41,445 bases of DNA from Alphaproteobacteria bacterium (GTDB lineage: Bacteria; Pseudomonadota; Alphaproteobacteria; Caulobacterales; Hyphomonadaceae): assembly GCA_016125405.1 (NCBI GenBank), contig WGLW01000017.1, forward strand, positions 1 to 41,445. The letters run 5' to 3'. Under the pieces are notes generated by a model. The model was not told the origin of the DNA. It searched no databases and saw only the letters and a program-made list of their open reading frames with translations. Position numbers and translations under genes: made by a program. The first letter of the stretch is position 1. Each line of letters begins with the position of its first letter. Below, piece by piece: positions 23,250-32,021 of this stretch.

Positions 23250-24788
23250 GTGTTCACAGCGCGCAGGTCTGACCAGGACGCACTTAACCTGCGCGTGCTG
23301 TCCTCGGACCAGCCGACGGGGCCGCTTGGCGGGCGGACAATGCGCGGCGGCGCGATCGCCGTCGGCGCTCAGGTTTTGCGCATGGTCCTGCAGATCGGCG
23401 GCGTTTCGGCGTTGGCCCACCTGCTCGCGCCGGACCAGTTTGGTCTCGTCGCGATGGGCTCCACGGTCACCGTCTTCGTGTCCGTGCTGACCGACCTCAA
23501 TATGGCGACGGCTGCCATCCAGCGTGAAAAGCTCGACCAGCAAACCGCCAGCGGCATGTTCTTCTACAGTTTCGCGATGGGGCTTGCGACCCTTGCCATC
23601 GCTATGATCGCCATCCCACCGGCGCTTTGGATCTTCAAGGACAGCCGCCTCACGTTCATCATCATAGGCCTTGCGGCGACGACGCCCATTTCAGCCCTCG
23701 GCTCGATGCATCAGGCGCTCATGATGCGCAACATGAAGTGGCTCGACGTCCACGCTCTCTCCATTGCAAGTCTTGCGTTCGGCACCCTGGTATCGGTGCT
23801 GGCCGCCTGGAAGTTCAACGCGGGTTACTGGGCGCTGATTATCCAGTCATGGACCACGGCGGCTTCCTTCGTCGTCCTCGCCTGGATCCGCTGCCCGTGG
23901 CGGCCCAGCCTTGTCCATGACTGGTCGGGCGCCAAATCCACGCTGAAATTCGGGCTGAACCTCTCTGCGGCCATGATCCTCAATTATTTCGCTCGGCAGA
24001 TGGACAACGTCCTGATCGGTTGGCGTTGGGGACCCACCGCGCTTGGATACTATTCGCGGGCCTATTCGCTCCTGCAGACGCCGCTCAACTTTCTGACCGG
24101 GCCGCTCGGATCGACGATGGTTCCGGCGATGAGCCAGCTGCGCAACGAACCCGAAAAATGGCGCAAGGCCTATCTCGACGCGCTGGCGGTGATTACAGCC
24201 ATTGGCGGCGGCATGGCGTGCCTGCTCTATGGCGGCGCAGGAACCATCATCGACATCCTGCTGGGACCGGGCTGGGACGAGTCCAAGCAGATTTTCTCCA
24301 ACCTCGCCCTCGCGATGCTGGCGGCGACGCCGATGCGGACCACGGGCTGGATCTATATTTCACTCGGCCGCACCAACCGGATGCTGCAATGGGGCCTGAT
24401 CGGGGTGCCGATGTATATCGCGGCGTTCATCATCGGCTTGCCGTACGGCGGCGAAGGCGTGGCGTTGAGCTACAGCATCTCGCAATTGATCGCGTTCGCT
24501 CCCTGCATGTGGATGGCGACGCGCGACACCAACATCACGATGAAGGACATTGTCCTCGTCGTCGCCTTCCCGACACTCGCGACCATCGCCGTCGGCCTGG
24601 GCCTGGCTACAGCCACCGCACATCTGGGCCTCATGGCCGCGGTCGCCGCCATCGCGGCGGCGGGCCTGGTTTATGTCGCCCTCGCCGCGCTCGCGCTCTG
24701 GCGCGTGCCGGTCTACGAGCGGCTCCGGAGCCGGGCGGTTAACATGGCGGACAAGGTCCTTCGAAAACCCAACGCACTTCAGCAATAA
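23250..24788 (+). CDS. Polysaccharide flippase (Wzx/MATE-type)
   Basis: This 512-residue membrane protein of the polysaccharide-export MOP superfamily has about 12-14 hydrophobic helices. It starts GGRTMRGGAIAVGAQVLRMV, and MDNVLIGWRWGPTALGYYSRAYSLLQ is the family-typical mid-protein block. It should move the undecaprenyl-linked repeat unit across the inner membrane. The GTG at 23250 is the start, because AAGGAG at 23238-23243 sits 6 bp before it; a GTG at 23178 lacks this. It is the first of four plus-strand glycan genes. Confidence 0.9.
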   Translation: MFTARRSDQDALNLRVLSSDQPTGPLGGRTMRGGAIAVGAQVLRMVLQIGGVSALAHLLAPDQFGLVAMGSTVTVFVSVLTDLNMATAAIQREKLDQQTASGMFFYSFAMGLATLAIAMIAIPPALWIFKDSRLTFIIIGLAATTPISALGSMHQALMMRNMKWLDVHALSIASLAFGTLVSVLAAWKFNAGYWALIIQSWTTAASFVVLAWIRCPWRPSLVHDWSGAKSTLKFGLNLSAAMILNYFARQMDNVLIGWRWGPTALGYYSRAYSLLQTPLNFLTGPLGSTMVPAMSQLRNEPEKWRKAYLDALAVITAIGGGMACLLYGGAGTIIDILLGPGWDESKQIFSNLALAMLAATPMRTTGWIYISLGRTNRMLQWGLIGVPMYIAAFIIGLPYGGEGVALSYSISQLIAFAPCMWMATRDTNITMKDIVLVVAFPTLATIAVGLGLATATAHLGLMAAVAAIAAAGLVYVALAALALWRVPVYERLRSRAVNMADKVLRKPNALQQ

Positions 24789-25007
24789 GCGAGCGTCCAC
24801 CCGTATCGCCGGTTCGATCTGGCCGGCTGTTTGCACGACCCGTTCTCAACGACCTGCTGCCCCTGAGGCCTGAACAGACACGACGCGGCAAATGAGCAGC
24901 CAAAAGCCAGAATTTGCGCGACCTCTACCCCCTGGCGCCTGGCAGGTGTCGGGGCCGCGAAGCTGCGGCCCTGCTCGATTTTGGGACGGCCAACGCCGGA
25001 GACGTCG

Positions 25008-26792
25008 ATGACGGGCCTCTATTTTGTTGCAATCGGGCTGCTGCTCGCCGCCGCGATTTTCGTGCAGGCGCGCTGGCCCGCGTCGGCAACCTCCATGCCG
25101 CAAGATCCTGCCGCCGCCTGGGGACAGCGACGGAGCGACCAGATTCTATGGATCGGGTTCATCCTTGTCGCGCTGACATGTTTCGCGATCCAGATCTATC
25201 TGACGCGCCAGACCTTCATCGACGACGCCTACATCGTGTTCCGCTATTCGCAGAACCTTCTCGACGGCCATGGTTTGCGCTGGAACGCACAGGATGCGCC
25301 GACTGAGGGCTATACCGACCTCCTTTACGTCCTGCTTGTCGCACCATTCATGGCCATCGGGGTCGACCCCCTGTTTGCCGCGCGCGGTCTCAACGCTCTG
25401 GCGCTGGGCGGTATCGTCTACCTTCTCTATCGGATCCTGCGGCGCGATTTTGTCCTCGCCCGGGTTCCGGCCATTGCCATTGCGACCGGGTTCATCGTCG
25501 CCACCCGGAGCGCTGAAATCCTGACGGGCGGACTGGAGACCATCGTCTTCACGTTCTTCTTCTTCTGGGCGTTCGAGCGCACGCTTGAATTTTACCGGGA
25601 GCCAACGCGCAACACGGCCATTTCCATTGGTGCGCTGAGTTTCGCCGCCTTCCTCGTCCGGCCTGAAGGCGTGTTCGTTCCGATCGCCATCCTTGGCGCC
25701 TTTGTGCTCCTGGATCACTGGCGCATTGCCAACGAGCGCAAGGGCGTGACCATCCTGCTGGCGGCCTTTGGCCTGCCTCTCATCGTCTATCTTGCCTGGA
25801 AGCAACTCTATTTCGGCTCGATTGTGCCCAATCCGGCGCTGGTCAAGGCGGGACAGCACTTCCTGACCAGCGAGCGGGGTCTTGGCAGCATTGCAAACTT
25901 CTTCGGCGATCACGCGGTGCTGCTGGCCGCCGCCGCAGCCTCGCTGCTGCCGCTACGCTCGCGGCCCGTGGGCCGGCCGGAACTGACCGCCATCCTGCTT
26001 GTTGTCGGCTATCTTCTTTTCTACGCGCGCGTCGACACGCTTGCGGACTGGGCCGAACGGTATTTCTACCCGACGTCGGTTCTGCTGTATTTCCTGGCGT
26101 TGCCCGTTTTCGTGTTCGCACTCAGGACACTCGCTACCTGGCCGGCCCTCGCCCCGGTAAGGATCGCCATCGGGTTCTTCCTGATGTCCGCCCTGTTCTT
26201 CCGCATCCACAATGGCATTGAAGGCTATGGCAGTCTGTTGAAAGCGGGCGTCGTCTCCGGACCCGAAGACCGCAATCTGGTGCTTGGCCACAAACTCGCA
26301 AAAATCAAGGGCATCCGGGACATGTCGATCGCGTCGGTAGACGCCGGCGCCGTTCCGTTCGCGACGATGAGCTATCACATCGACATGGTGGGTCTGAACA
26401 CGCGCTACATCGCCGAGCACCCCGACGTGACGTCTGCTGCGGCCTATCTGTTCGACCAGCGCCCGACGATCATCCTCTACCGGACACTGCAGAGCGGCGA
26501 GTACGTCACGACTGGACACGGCCCGTTGGGCGACGAGCGCACATGGGCGGCAAATCCGGGCTGGGATGAGTACGCCTATGCAGGAACATTCGACGAATCA
26601 GACGTCTATTGCATGAACTTCTTCGTCCGCCGGGATGCCCCGCAGTTCGATCAGTTGATGCAGGCCCTTCGAACGACGGTAGCTGACCGCGTCGCGGCCG
26701 CCCCGCCAGTCAAGCTGGGGCGGGAAGCGGCCCAGGTCCCGGCCACGCAGTTTCCTCCGGAGACGACACACACAGCGCCGGTCCGCAACTAG
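25008..26792 (+). CDS. GT-C membrane glycosyltransferase (AftB-like pattern)
   Basis: This 595-residue polytopic protein has the GT-C signature in its first external loop: TFIDDAYIVFRYSQNLLDGHG (Asp72-Asp73), then TEGYTDLLY. That DDAYI/EGYT pattern is what I know from AftB-type arabinofuranosyltransferases using polyprenyl-phosphate donors. About ten helices and a soluble periplasmic C-terminal domain follow, ending in a low-complexity tail. It would add a sugar on the periplasmic side after flipping. The ATG at 25008 has GGAG at 24998-25001. The 219 bp before it contain nothing recognisable. Confidence 0.82.
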   Translation: MTGLYFVAIGLLLAAAIFVQARWPASATSMPQDPAAAWGQRRSDQILWIGFILVALTCFAIQIYLTRQTFIDDAYIVFRYSQNLLDGHGLRWNAQDAPTEGYTDLLYVLLVAPFMAIGVDPLFAARGLNALALGGIVYLLYRILRRDFVLARVPAIAIATGFIVATRSAEILTGGLETIVFTFFFFWAFERTLEFYREPTRNTAISIGALSFAAFLVRPEGVFVPIAILGAFVLLDHWRIANERKGVTILLAAFGLPLIVYLAWKQLYFGSIVPNPALVKAGQHFLTSERGLGSIANFFGDHAVLLAAAAASLLPLRSRPVGRPELTAILLVVGYLLFYARVDTLADWAERYFYPTSVLLYFLALPVFVFALRTLATWPALAPVRIAIGFFLMSALFFRIHNGIEGYGSLLKAGVVSGPEDRNLVLGHKLAKIKGIRDMSIASVDAGAVPFATMSYHIDMVGLNTRYIAEHPDVTSAAAYLFDQRPTIILYRTLQSGEYVTTGHGPLGDERTWAANPGWDEYAYAGTFDESDVYCMNFFVRRDAPQFDQLMQALRTTVADRVAAAPPVKLGREAAQVPATQFPPETTHTAPVRN

Positions 26793-26799
26793 AGCCGGT

Positions 26800-26838
26800 C
26801 GACTTGATTGGAAACGCGCAGCGATCCCAATCAAGTCG
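26800..26838. terminator. Perfect 12-bp inverted repeat after the GT-C gene
   Basis: CGACTTGATTGG (26800-26811) and CCAATCAAGTCG (26827-26838) pair perfectly around a 15-nt loop, 7 bp after the GT-C stop codon. No T-run follows, so it is not a classical intrinsic terminator; it may stabilise the mRNA 3' end or be a protein-binding dyad. Confidence 0.55.
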
Positions 26839-26988
26839 TGAACCCGTCTCTGTTCAAACGTGTCGAGCACGCAACCAAAAGGGGAATTCGCTGGTCCTGC
26901 GTCATCCTGCTGGTCTAACCAAATTCCTGAAGACGGCGCGGAAGTTGCAGACCCAAGTCGATCAGCAACCGGGGTGAGGCGCAGCCAG

Positions 26989-28113
26989 ATGGCGACCACA
27001 GACGACACTTCGTTTGTCACTCTGGACGGTGTCAGAGGCTACGGCGCCCTGATCGTGGTCTTCGCTCATTCGATGGTCTTCTATGCGGGGCTGACGAGCG
27101 CGCAGCCGCATGGCCCGTTCGTCGTCGACACCTTCTTCATGCTGTCCGGCTTCGTGATCGCCTACGCATACGAGCCCCGGCTCCACAGGGGCATGTCGCG
27201 AACCACGTTCATGTTGCAGCGTCTGGTGCGGCTCTATCCGCTTTACCTGCTCGGCATTCTTTTTGGCGTCGTGGTCTATTTCTCCGGTCTGGGCGGGCCC
27301 GAGGTGCAGGAGCTTCCAGGCCGCCTGATCCAGCTCGTGCCGCAATTGCTGTTCCTGCCGGCCCCGGATTTTTTCAATGAGAACCATGTCTACCCGCTCG
27401 ATTTTCCGGCCTGGAGCATGTTTTTCGAGCTCTTCATCAATCTCGTCTACATTCTGGCCTGGCCAATCCTGAAAAAGACCTACGCCGTCGTTATCGCAGT
27501 CGGCATTGGCATCGCCGGGCTTTTCGTAACAACGTACTTCTACGGTTCTCTGGATACCGGACCGCACTGGAGCACATTCTGGGGCGGCTTTTCGCGCGTC
27601 GGTTTCGGCTTTTTCGCCGGCGTCCTGTTGTTCCGGCTGGCGGGATCGCCAACAAAGCCCGTCATGCGCACCGGCTGGTTGTGGGCGATTCCCTGGCTCC
27701 TGATGCCCGTCCTGATTTTCGTGCCGGCCACGCCGCAGACGCGCCCGATCATCGACATCGCCCTGTCCGTGCTTTTTGCGCCGCTGTTGACGTGGACGTC
27801 GATGAAACTGAAGCCCCCCAAGGCGCTGATCCCGCTCTTCACCTATGGCGGCGCGATTTCCTACGCTATTTACGTCCTGCACTTCCCGATGTTCGAAGTG
27901 GCGAGGCATGTCGCCTGGCGACTTGAAACGGTGAGCGCGATTGGAACAGCAGCCGCAGGCGTGGCCTTCATTGCCGTCGTCGTCGTGGTATCAATGGCGG
28001 CCGAACGGTATTTTGACGTTCCCGTACGCCGCTGGCTAAACAAGAAACTCAAGGGCAAACGACCAGCGACGACACCCCGGTCGGTTGCGCCCCAGCGGAC
28101 TCAAGCCGGATAG
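26989..28113 (+). CDS. Acyltransferase family 3 (OafA/YrhL-type)
   Basis: This 374-residue membrane protein has the acyltransferase-3 start: FVTLDGVRGYGALIVVFAH, with the conserved Asp13, Arg16 and His27, then FVVDTFFMLSGFVIAYAY. About ten transmembrane helices follow. Such proteins O-acylate (often acetylate) sugars of exported glycans. The ATG at 26989 follows GTGAGG by 9 bp. The basic tail (KKLKGKRPATTPR) is cytoplasmic. It lies between the GT-C and the second DUF4038 genes. Confidence 0.9.
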   Translation: MATTDDTSFVTLDGVRGYGALIVVFAHSMVFYAGLTSAQPHGPFVVDTFFMLSGFVIAYAYEPRLHRGMSRTTFMLQRLVRLYPLYLLGILFGVVVYFSGLGGPEVQELPGRLIQLVPQLLFLPAPDFFNENHVYPLDFPAWSMFFELFINLVYILAWPILKKTYAVVIAVGIGIAGLFVTTYFYGSLDTGPHWSTFWGGFSRVGFGFFAGVLLFRLAGSPTKPVMRTGWLWAIPWLLMPVLIFVPATPQTRPIIDIALSVLFAPLLTWTSMKLKPPKALIPLFTYGGAISYAIYVLHFPMFEVARHVAWRLETVSAIGTAAAGVAFIAVVVVVSMAAERYFDVPVRRWLNKKLKGKRPATTPRSVAPQRTQAG

Positions 28114-28160
28114 GCCGCACCCGGCATGTACGACACGACCCAGACGCGCGAGGCTATCAG

Positions 28161-29630
28161 GTGACAAGGATTCCCCGGCTTCCCTTCACTCGCCGGGCTT
28201 TCTCGGCGGCAGTCGCTTCGCTCGCAGCAGCGGCTTGCGGAGGCGGAGGTGGCGCCAGTGGGGCCGGCCCGTCGCCACCACCTCCGCCGTCATCGCCGCC
28301 TCCTCCTCCTCCGCCTCCGCCTCCGCCCCCTCCCCCTGCGCCTCCTCCGCCGCCTCCGCCTCCGCCGCCGCCACCTGCTTCAACGTACCCGCTCAGCCTT
28401 GCGGCCGGAAAACACTACCTGATTGACGCGAGCGGATCGCCGTTCCTCCTGCAGGGCGACGCATCCTGGCCAATCGGACTTGCGATTTCCCGAGAGGATG
28501 TTGCGGTCTATCTGGACGATCGCGCGTCGCGGAAATTCAACGCCATTCTTTGCAACGTGATCGACACCGGCGCTGCGACCAACATCTATGGCGATGCGCC
28601 GTTCACGACGCTGAATGATTTCTCGACGCCGAACGAAGCCTATTTCGCGCAGATCGACTATGTGATCACCCAGGCGCGCGCGCGGGGCATCCTTGTCGTC
28701 CTTTTCCCCGCCTATCTCGGTTATGATGGCGGATCCGAAGGCTGGTATTCCGTGATGCAGGCCAACGGCGTCACCAAGCTGCGCGCCTACGGCAATTATG
28801 TCGCGAACCGGTTCAAGGCCCACGACAACATCCTCTGGGCCAATGGCGGAGACTACAATCCGCCGGACAAGTCGCTGACCGAAGCGGTCGCCCAGGGCAT
28901 TCGCGACATCCTGCCGAACGCCCTGCAGACAGCGCACTGCAAACGGGGAACCGCAGCGCTGGATTACTGGGGCGGCGAGCCCTGGCTCAACGTCAACACC
29001 ACCTATGTCGGCGACCAGCCCCATGGCTTGCCGAGCTGCGTCGACAGCTCGCTTGCGCAATACCAGAAGACGCCCGTCATGCCGTACTTTCTGGTCGAGG
29101 CGTATTACGAGAACGAGAACAACGCGACCATCGTCACCTTGCGCCGACAGGCTTACGGCACGGTCTTTTCCGGCGCCTTCGGCCAGTTCTTCGGCAACAA
29201 TCCGGTCTGGCACTTCGGCAAGGCGCCGGGACAGCCGACAAACTGGAAAGGCGCTCTTAACAGCCCCGGAGCCAGGAGCATGACGCTTCTGTGGAACCTC
29301 GTTTCTCCCTCGCGCTGGGATCTGCTTGCGCCAGACACCAACGGCAGTTTCCTGACCGGCGGCGCGCTTTCCGGCGACGACCGCGCGGCCGCCGCCCTGG
29401 CGAGCGATGGTTCGATCGCATTCATCTATGCGCCGACACGGCGGACGATGAGCGTGAATCTCTCCCGCATGTCAGGGCCGAATGTCAGCGCCCGCTGGTA
29501 CGACCCCAGCAATGGGACCTACACGGCAATCACAGGTTCGCCGCTGCCAGCCGTCTCGACCAGCTTTACCATGCCAACGGCCAACGCCGATGGCTCGGCC
29601 GACTGGGTTCTGGTGCTCCAGTCGGTTTGA
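28161..29630 (+). CDS. DUF4038 lipoprotein with polyproline stalk
   Basis: This 489-residue paralogue of 15702-17114 starts at a GTG. The N-terminus combines a twin-arginine-like TRRAFSAAV and a lipobox ending in Cys26 (LAAAAC). A Gly/Ser linker and a polyproline tract follow: 14 prolines, one Ala, then 12 prolines (residues 46-72). The catalytic-like DUF4038 barrel begins near residue 80 (GKHYLIDASGSPFLLQGDAS) with WANGGDYNPPD, and a beta domain ends it (RWYDPSNGTYT). It would be a membrane-anchored glycan-active enzyme held off the surface by a rigid stalk. Confidence 0.87.
   Translation: MTRIPRLPFTRRAFSAAVASLAAAACGGGGGASGAGPSPPPPPSSPPPPPPPPPPPPPPAPPPPPPPPPPPPASTYPLSLAAGKHYLIDASGSPFLLQGDASWPIGLAISREDVAVYLDDRASRKFNAILCNVIDTGAATNIYGDAPFTTLNDFSTPNEAYFAQIDYVITQARARGILVVLFPAYLGYDGGSEGWYSVMQANGVTKLRAYGNYVANRFKAHDNILWANGGDYNPPDKSLTEAVAQGIRDILPNALQTAHCKRGTAALDYWGGEPWLNVNTTYVGDQPHGLPSCVDSSLAQYQKTPVMPYFLVEAYYENENNATIVTLRRQAYGTVFSGAFGQFFGNNPVWHFGKAPGQPTNWKGALNSPGARSMTLLWNLVSPSRWDLLAPDTNGSFLTGGALSGDDRAAAALASDGSIAFIYAPTRRTMSVNLSRMSGPNVSARWYDPSNGTYTAITGSPLPAVSTSFTMPTANADGSADWVLVLQSV
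28272..28376 (+). repeat. CCN low-complexity tract encoding the polyproline stalk
   Basis: A run of mainly CCT and CCG codons encodes the two proline runs and the short PSPPPPPSS lead-in. Mixed CCT, CCG, CCC and CCA codons argue against a recent single-unit slippage burst. Long proline runs are slow for ribosomes and normally need EF-P. Confidence 0.8.
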
Positions 29631-29700
29631 TCAGGTCCTTGCGGTCCGCCGATGATCCGGCGCGGAGAGACCAACCGGCTGGTTGAGAGAATGCCCTCTT

Positions 29701-29856
29701 GCGGCGGAAAGACCGGTCCTGGATGTCGCCGCGCAAACCGTCGCGCTCTTCCATCAGCACTGGAAGAGTGAGGCCAGGAACCTCCCTCTTGTTGAAGGCG
29801 TCATCGCAGCGATCGAACACCAGCTGAAGATCGTCCCGGTAGCCTCAGGCAATAAG
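29701..29856 (+). pseudogene. HipA C-terminal remnant
   Basis: The frame ERPVLDVAAQTVALFHQHWK continues through SEARNLPL and AAIEHQLKIVPVASGNK and aligns without gaps to the last 49 or so residues of the intact HipA at 32606. It differs at about a dozen positions, so it is a diverged relative and not a recent copy. The codon matching the HipA stop reads TGG here, and IS3 sequence follows. The kinase core is missing. It marks an earlier hipA allele destroyed at this end of the island. Confidence 0.8.
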
Positions 29857-29863
29857 TGGTGCG

Positions 29864-30235
29864 GAGATCAACCACCCGCAGACGCAAGGCAAGATCGGGC
29901 GCTGGCGTCAGAGGCTCGAGAACCGCATCCTTCCCGAAAGCTTCTATCTGCCCGGAGACCTGGAAGCCCGGATCGGCGACTTCGTCAGCCACTTCACCCA
30001 CCGCGGCGACCACGAGAGCCACAACGACCTCACGCCAGCCGATGTCTGCTCAGGCCGCGGCCAGGCAATCCTCATGAAACAGGAGGCCGCAAGACGGCGC
30101 ACCTTCGAACAACGCCGATTGCAGAACGCCAGACGCGCAGACCAAACACCAACATCCGATGAGCAGAACCCTCCGCCGGGAAGCCGCCCTCGCTGTCTCA
30201 AGTTATTCGACGACGAACATCGCGCCGATCAGTGA
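29864..30235 (+). pseudogene. IS3-family transposase OrfB, C-terminal remnant
   Basis: The frame begins NHPQTQGKIGRWRQRLENRI and continues LPGDLEARIGDFVSHFTH, HESHNDLTPADVCSGRGQAI and RRRTFEQRRLQ to a TGA at 30233-30235. This is the end of the integrase core, including the helix after the catalytic Glu, of an IS3 OrfB. The N-terminal two-thirds is gone. It abuts the hipA remnant directly. Its C-terminal type differs from that expected for the truncated OrfB at 4825, so these are probably different elements. Confidence 0.72.
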
Positions 30236-30310
30236 GCGATCGTCTCGAAGGGCGCCCCTAACCCGTTGAAAAGCCGCGCAGATCGGCCAAAGAATAGGCC
30301 AGATTACCGG

Positions 30311-30363
30311 TCATGAATTTGCTCGATATCAACCTAATTATTTGATATTATATAGATTATGAA
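30311..30363. promoter_or_regulatory. HipB-like half-operators and promoter of the Fic gene
   Basis: GATATCAA (30325-30332) matches the right half and TTGATATT (30342-30349) the left half of the hipBA operator described at 31894. Placed as full 22-bp windows (30311-30332 and 30342-30363), the sites are 31 bp apart, the same step as in the hipBA operators. The second window covers the fic start codon. TATTAT (30346-30351) lies 7 bp before the ATG, and no ribosome-binding site is present, suggesting a leaderless mRNA. The missing half of each site is poorly conserved. Confidence 0.5.
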
Positions 30364-31600
30364 CAAACGCCATGCGGACAAAAAACCGGCCAAAACAGTG
30401 GCCAAAGATGAGGGCGAGAGCATCGGCCTTATGGAGCCCATGCTTATTTCGGAGAGCAGCGGCAGACGCGGCCCTCTTGCTGATCTGGCTCTCGAAGTCG
30501 CTCAAAAGTCTGCCCGCCTAGGGGCTGGCCTTCCAGCAGGCGTCGCGCTCGCGCTCGCCGATCTCGTGCGCGCGATGAACTGCTATTACAGCAATCTGAT
30601 CGAGGGGCGCGATACCCACCCGATCGATATCGAGCGCGCGCTCAGGGCGGATTTCAGCAAAGACCCCGAGAAACGCGATCTGCAGCTGGAGGCCAAAGCG
30701 CATATCGCGACGCAAGAATGGATCGATGCTGGCGGCCTTGATGGCAGGGCAACCACATCCGAAGGTCTGCGTGAGACCCATGAGCGATTTTGCAAACTGC
30801 TGCCCGAAGACCTTCTGTGGGCAAAGGGCTTGCAAGACGATGAGCGCATCAAAGTGATTCCCGGCGTTTTCCGCGAGCACTACGTCAAGGTCGGAGATCA
30901 CATCGCAATCAGCCCCGGCGCTGTGCCGCGCTTTATGAAGCGATTTGAAGAGGCATACAGAAAGCTGGGCAAGGTAGACGCCATCATCGCCGCGGCAACG
31001 GCGCATCATCGCTTTGCCTGGATTCACCCCTTCATCGACGGCAACGGCCGCGTGGGGCGGCTTATGTCTTACGCGATGCTCCGCGAGGCGCTGGATACAG
31101 GCGGGATATGGTCGATCGCGCGCGGACTGGCGCGCAGCGAGGAAGAATACAAGCGACACCTTGCGGCATGCGACTTGCCGCGCCGCAACGATCTTGATGG
31201 CCGCGGGACCTTGAGCGAAGAAGCGCTCGCCAGCTTCGCCAGATACTTCCTGACGACGTGCCTCGATCAGATCAACTTCATGGAAAGCCTCGTGCAGCCT
31301 GATGAGCTGCGCGGACGAATGCTGATCTGGGCTGAAGAAGAGGTCAAAGCAGATCGTCTGCCGCCCAAAACCGGCCAGCTTCTGGAAGCGATTCTGTATC
31401 GCGGCGAGCTTCCGAAGGGTGATGTCGAGACACTGCTCGGCGTAAGCACGCGCACTGCGCGGCGTCTTTATTCGGCGCTCATTGAGCGCGGCGTGGTTAC
31501 AAGCCAGAGCAAGCAGGCTCCGCTCCGCCTTGCCTTCCCTGCAGGGCTCGCCTCGCGCTGGATGCCAGGGCTATTCCCCGACAAGAAGGACAAGGACTAA
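30359..31600 (+). CDS. Class II Fic protein with C-terminal winged helix
   Basis: This 413-residue protein has the inhibitory-helix motif SxxxEG (SNLIEG, residues 78-83, Glu82) ahead of the Fic core and the canonical active site HPFIDGNGRVGR (residues 223-234). It should AMPylate a target from ATP, held in check by its own N-terminal helix (class II). The C-terminal region (LLEAILYRGELPKGDVETLL, then GVSTRTARRLYSALIERGVV) is a winged-helix DNA-binding domain, as in many Fic/DUF4172-like regulators. The ATG at 30359 has no Shine-Dalgarno. It lies upstream of hipBA and may share its control. Confidence 0.92.
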   Translation: MNKRHADKKPAKTVAKDEGESIGLMEPMLISESSGRRGPLADLALEVAQKSARLGAGLPAGVALALADLVRAMNCYYSNLIEGRDTHPIDIERALRADFSKDPEKRDLQLEAKAHIATQEWIDAGGLDGRATTSEGLRETHERFCKLLPEDLLWAKGLQDDERIKVIPGVFREHYVKVGDHIAISPGAVPRFMKRFEEAYRKLGKVDAIIAAATAHHRFAWIHPFIDGNGRVGRLMSYAMLREALDTGGIWSIARGLARSEEEYKRHLAACDLPRRNDLDGRGTLSEEALASFARYFLTTCLDQINFMESLVQPDELRGRMLIWAEEEVKADRLPPKTGQLLEAILYRGELPKGDVETLLGVSTRTARRLYSALIERGVVTSQSKQAPLRLAFPAGLASRWMPGLFPDKKDKD

Positions 31601-31893
31601 GGAGCCTTTCTTGTTGCCCGGTCCGTCCTCGCCTTTGCGTTCTTGCAATCGCCCGAGGCGATGAGAGGAGCGAAGACAGAGCTGGCGCGTTATGCCGCCG
31701 TCTTGTGGTTGATTATCCCGAATTGCTGCATCGTGCCCGTCATCCTCGATCGCGTCTTCAATGCGTTCGGTAGTATGGGGCATGATCGAACGCAGACCAC
31801 AGACGCCTCCGCCGCAGCCTGAGCAGGCACGCGCCACGGAGGACGGCAATCTCGTCACGTTCGATCCGAAGCGCTTCCACCAAGCGGGCCGAT
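31601..31893. other. Spacer between fic and hipB operators, nothing recognised
   Basis: I find no gene, hairpin or RNA I can name in this stretch. Short frames occur on both strands but show no known motif or good start. It may be decayed mobile DNA. The operator cluster starts at its right end. Confidence 0.45.
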
Positions 31894-32021
31894 TTGATAC
31901 CTTATTCGATATCAATTGGCCTTGTAGATACCTCTTTTGGTATCATTTCTTGACAAATTGCTCCAATATTGATACCTTAATCGATATCTATATCTCCACT
32001 TGATACCCAAAACGATATCAT
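31894..32021. promoter_or_regulatory. Four HipB operators and hipBA promoter
   Basis: Four 22-bp sites of form TTGATACC-N6-GATATCAA start at 31894, 31925, 31969 and 32000. The second is TAGATACC-N6-GGTATCAT. Steps are 31, 44 and 31 bp, so they form two pairs. TTGACA (31950-31955) between the pairs is a consensus -35 box; 17 bp on, the -10 region falls inside the third site. The fourth site ends over the hipB ATG at 32020. This matches autorepression of hipBA through several cooperative dyads, as known for E. coli HipB. Confidence 0.82.

Noticed and set aside
28186-28383. Glu/Ala-rich minus-strand frame
   Set aside because: It is the complement of the CCN proline tract of the DUF4038 lipoprotein gene and has no independent support.
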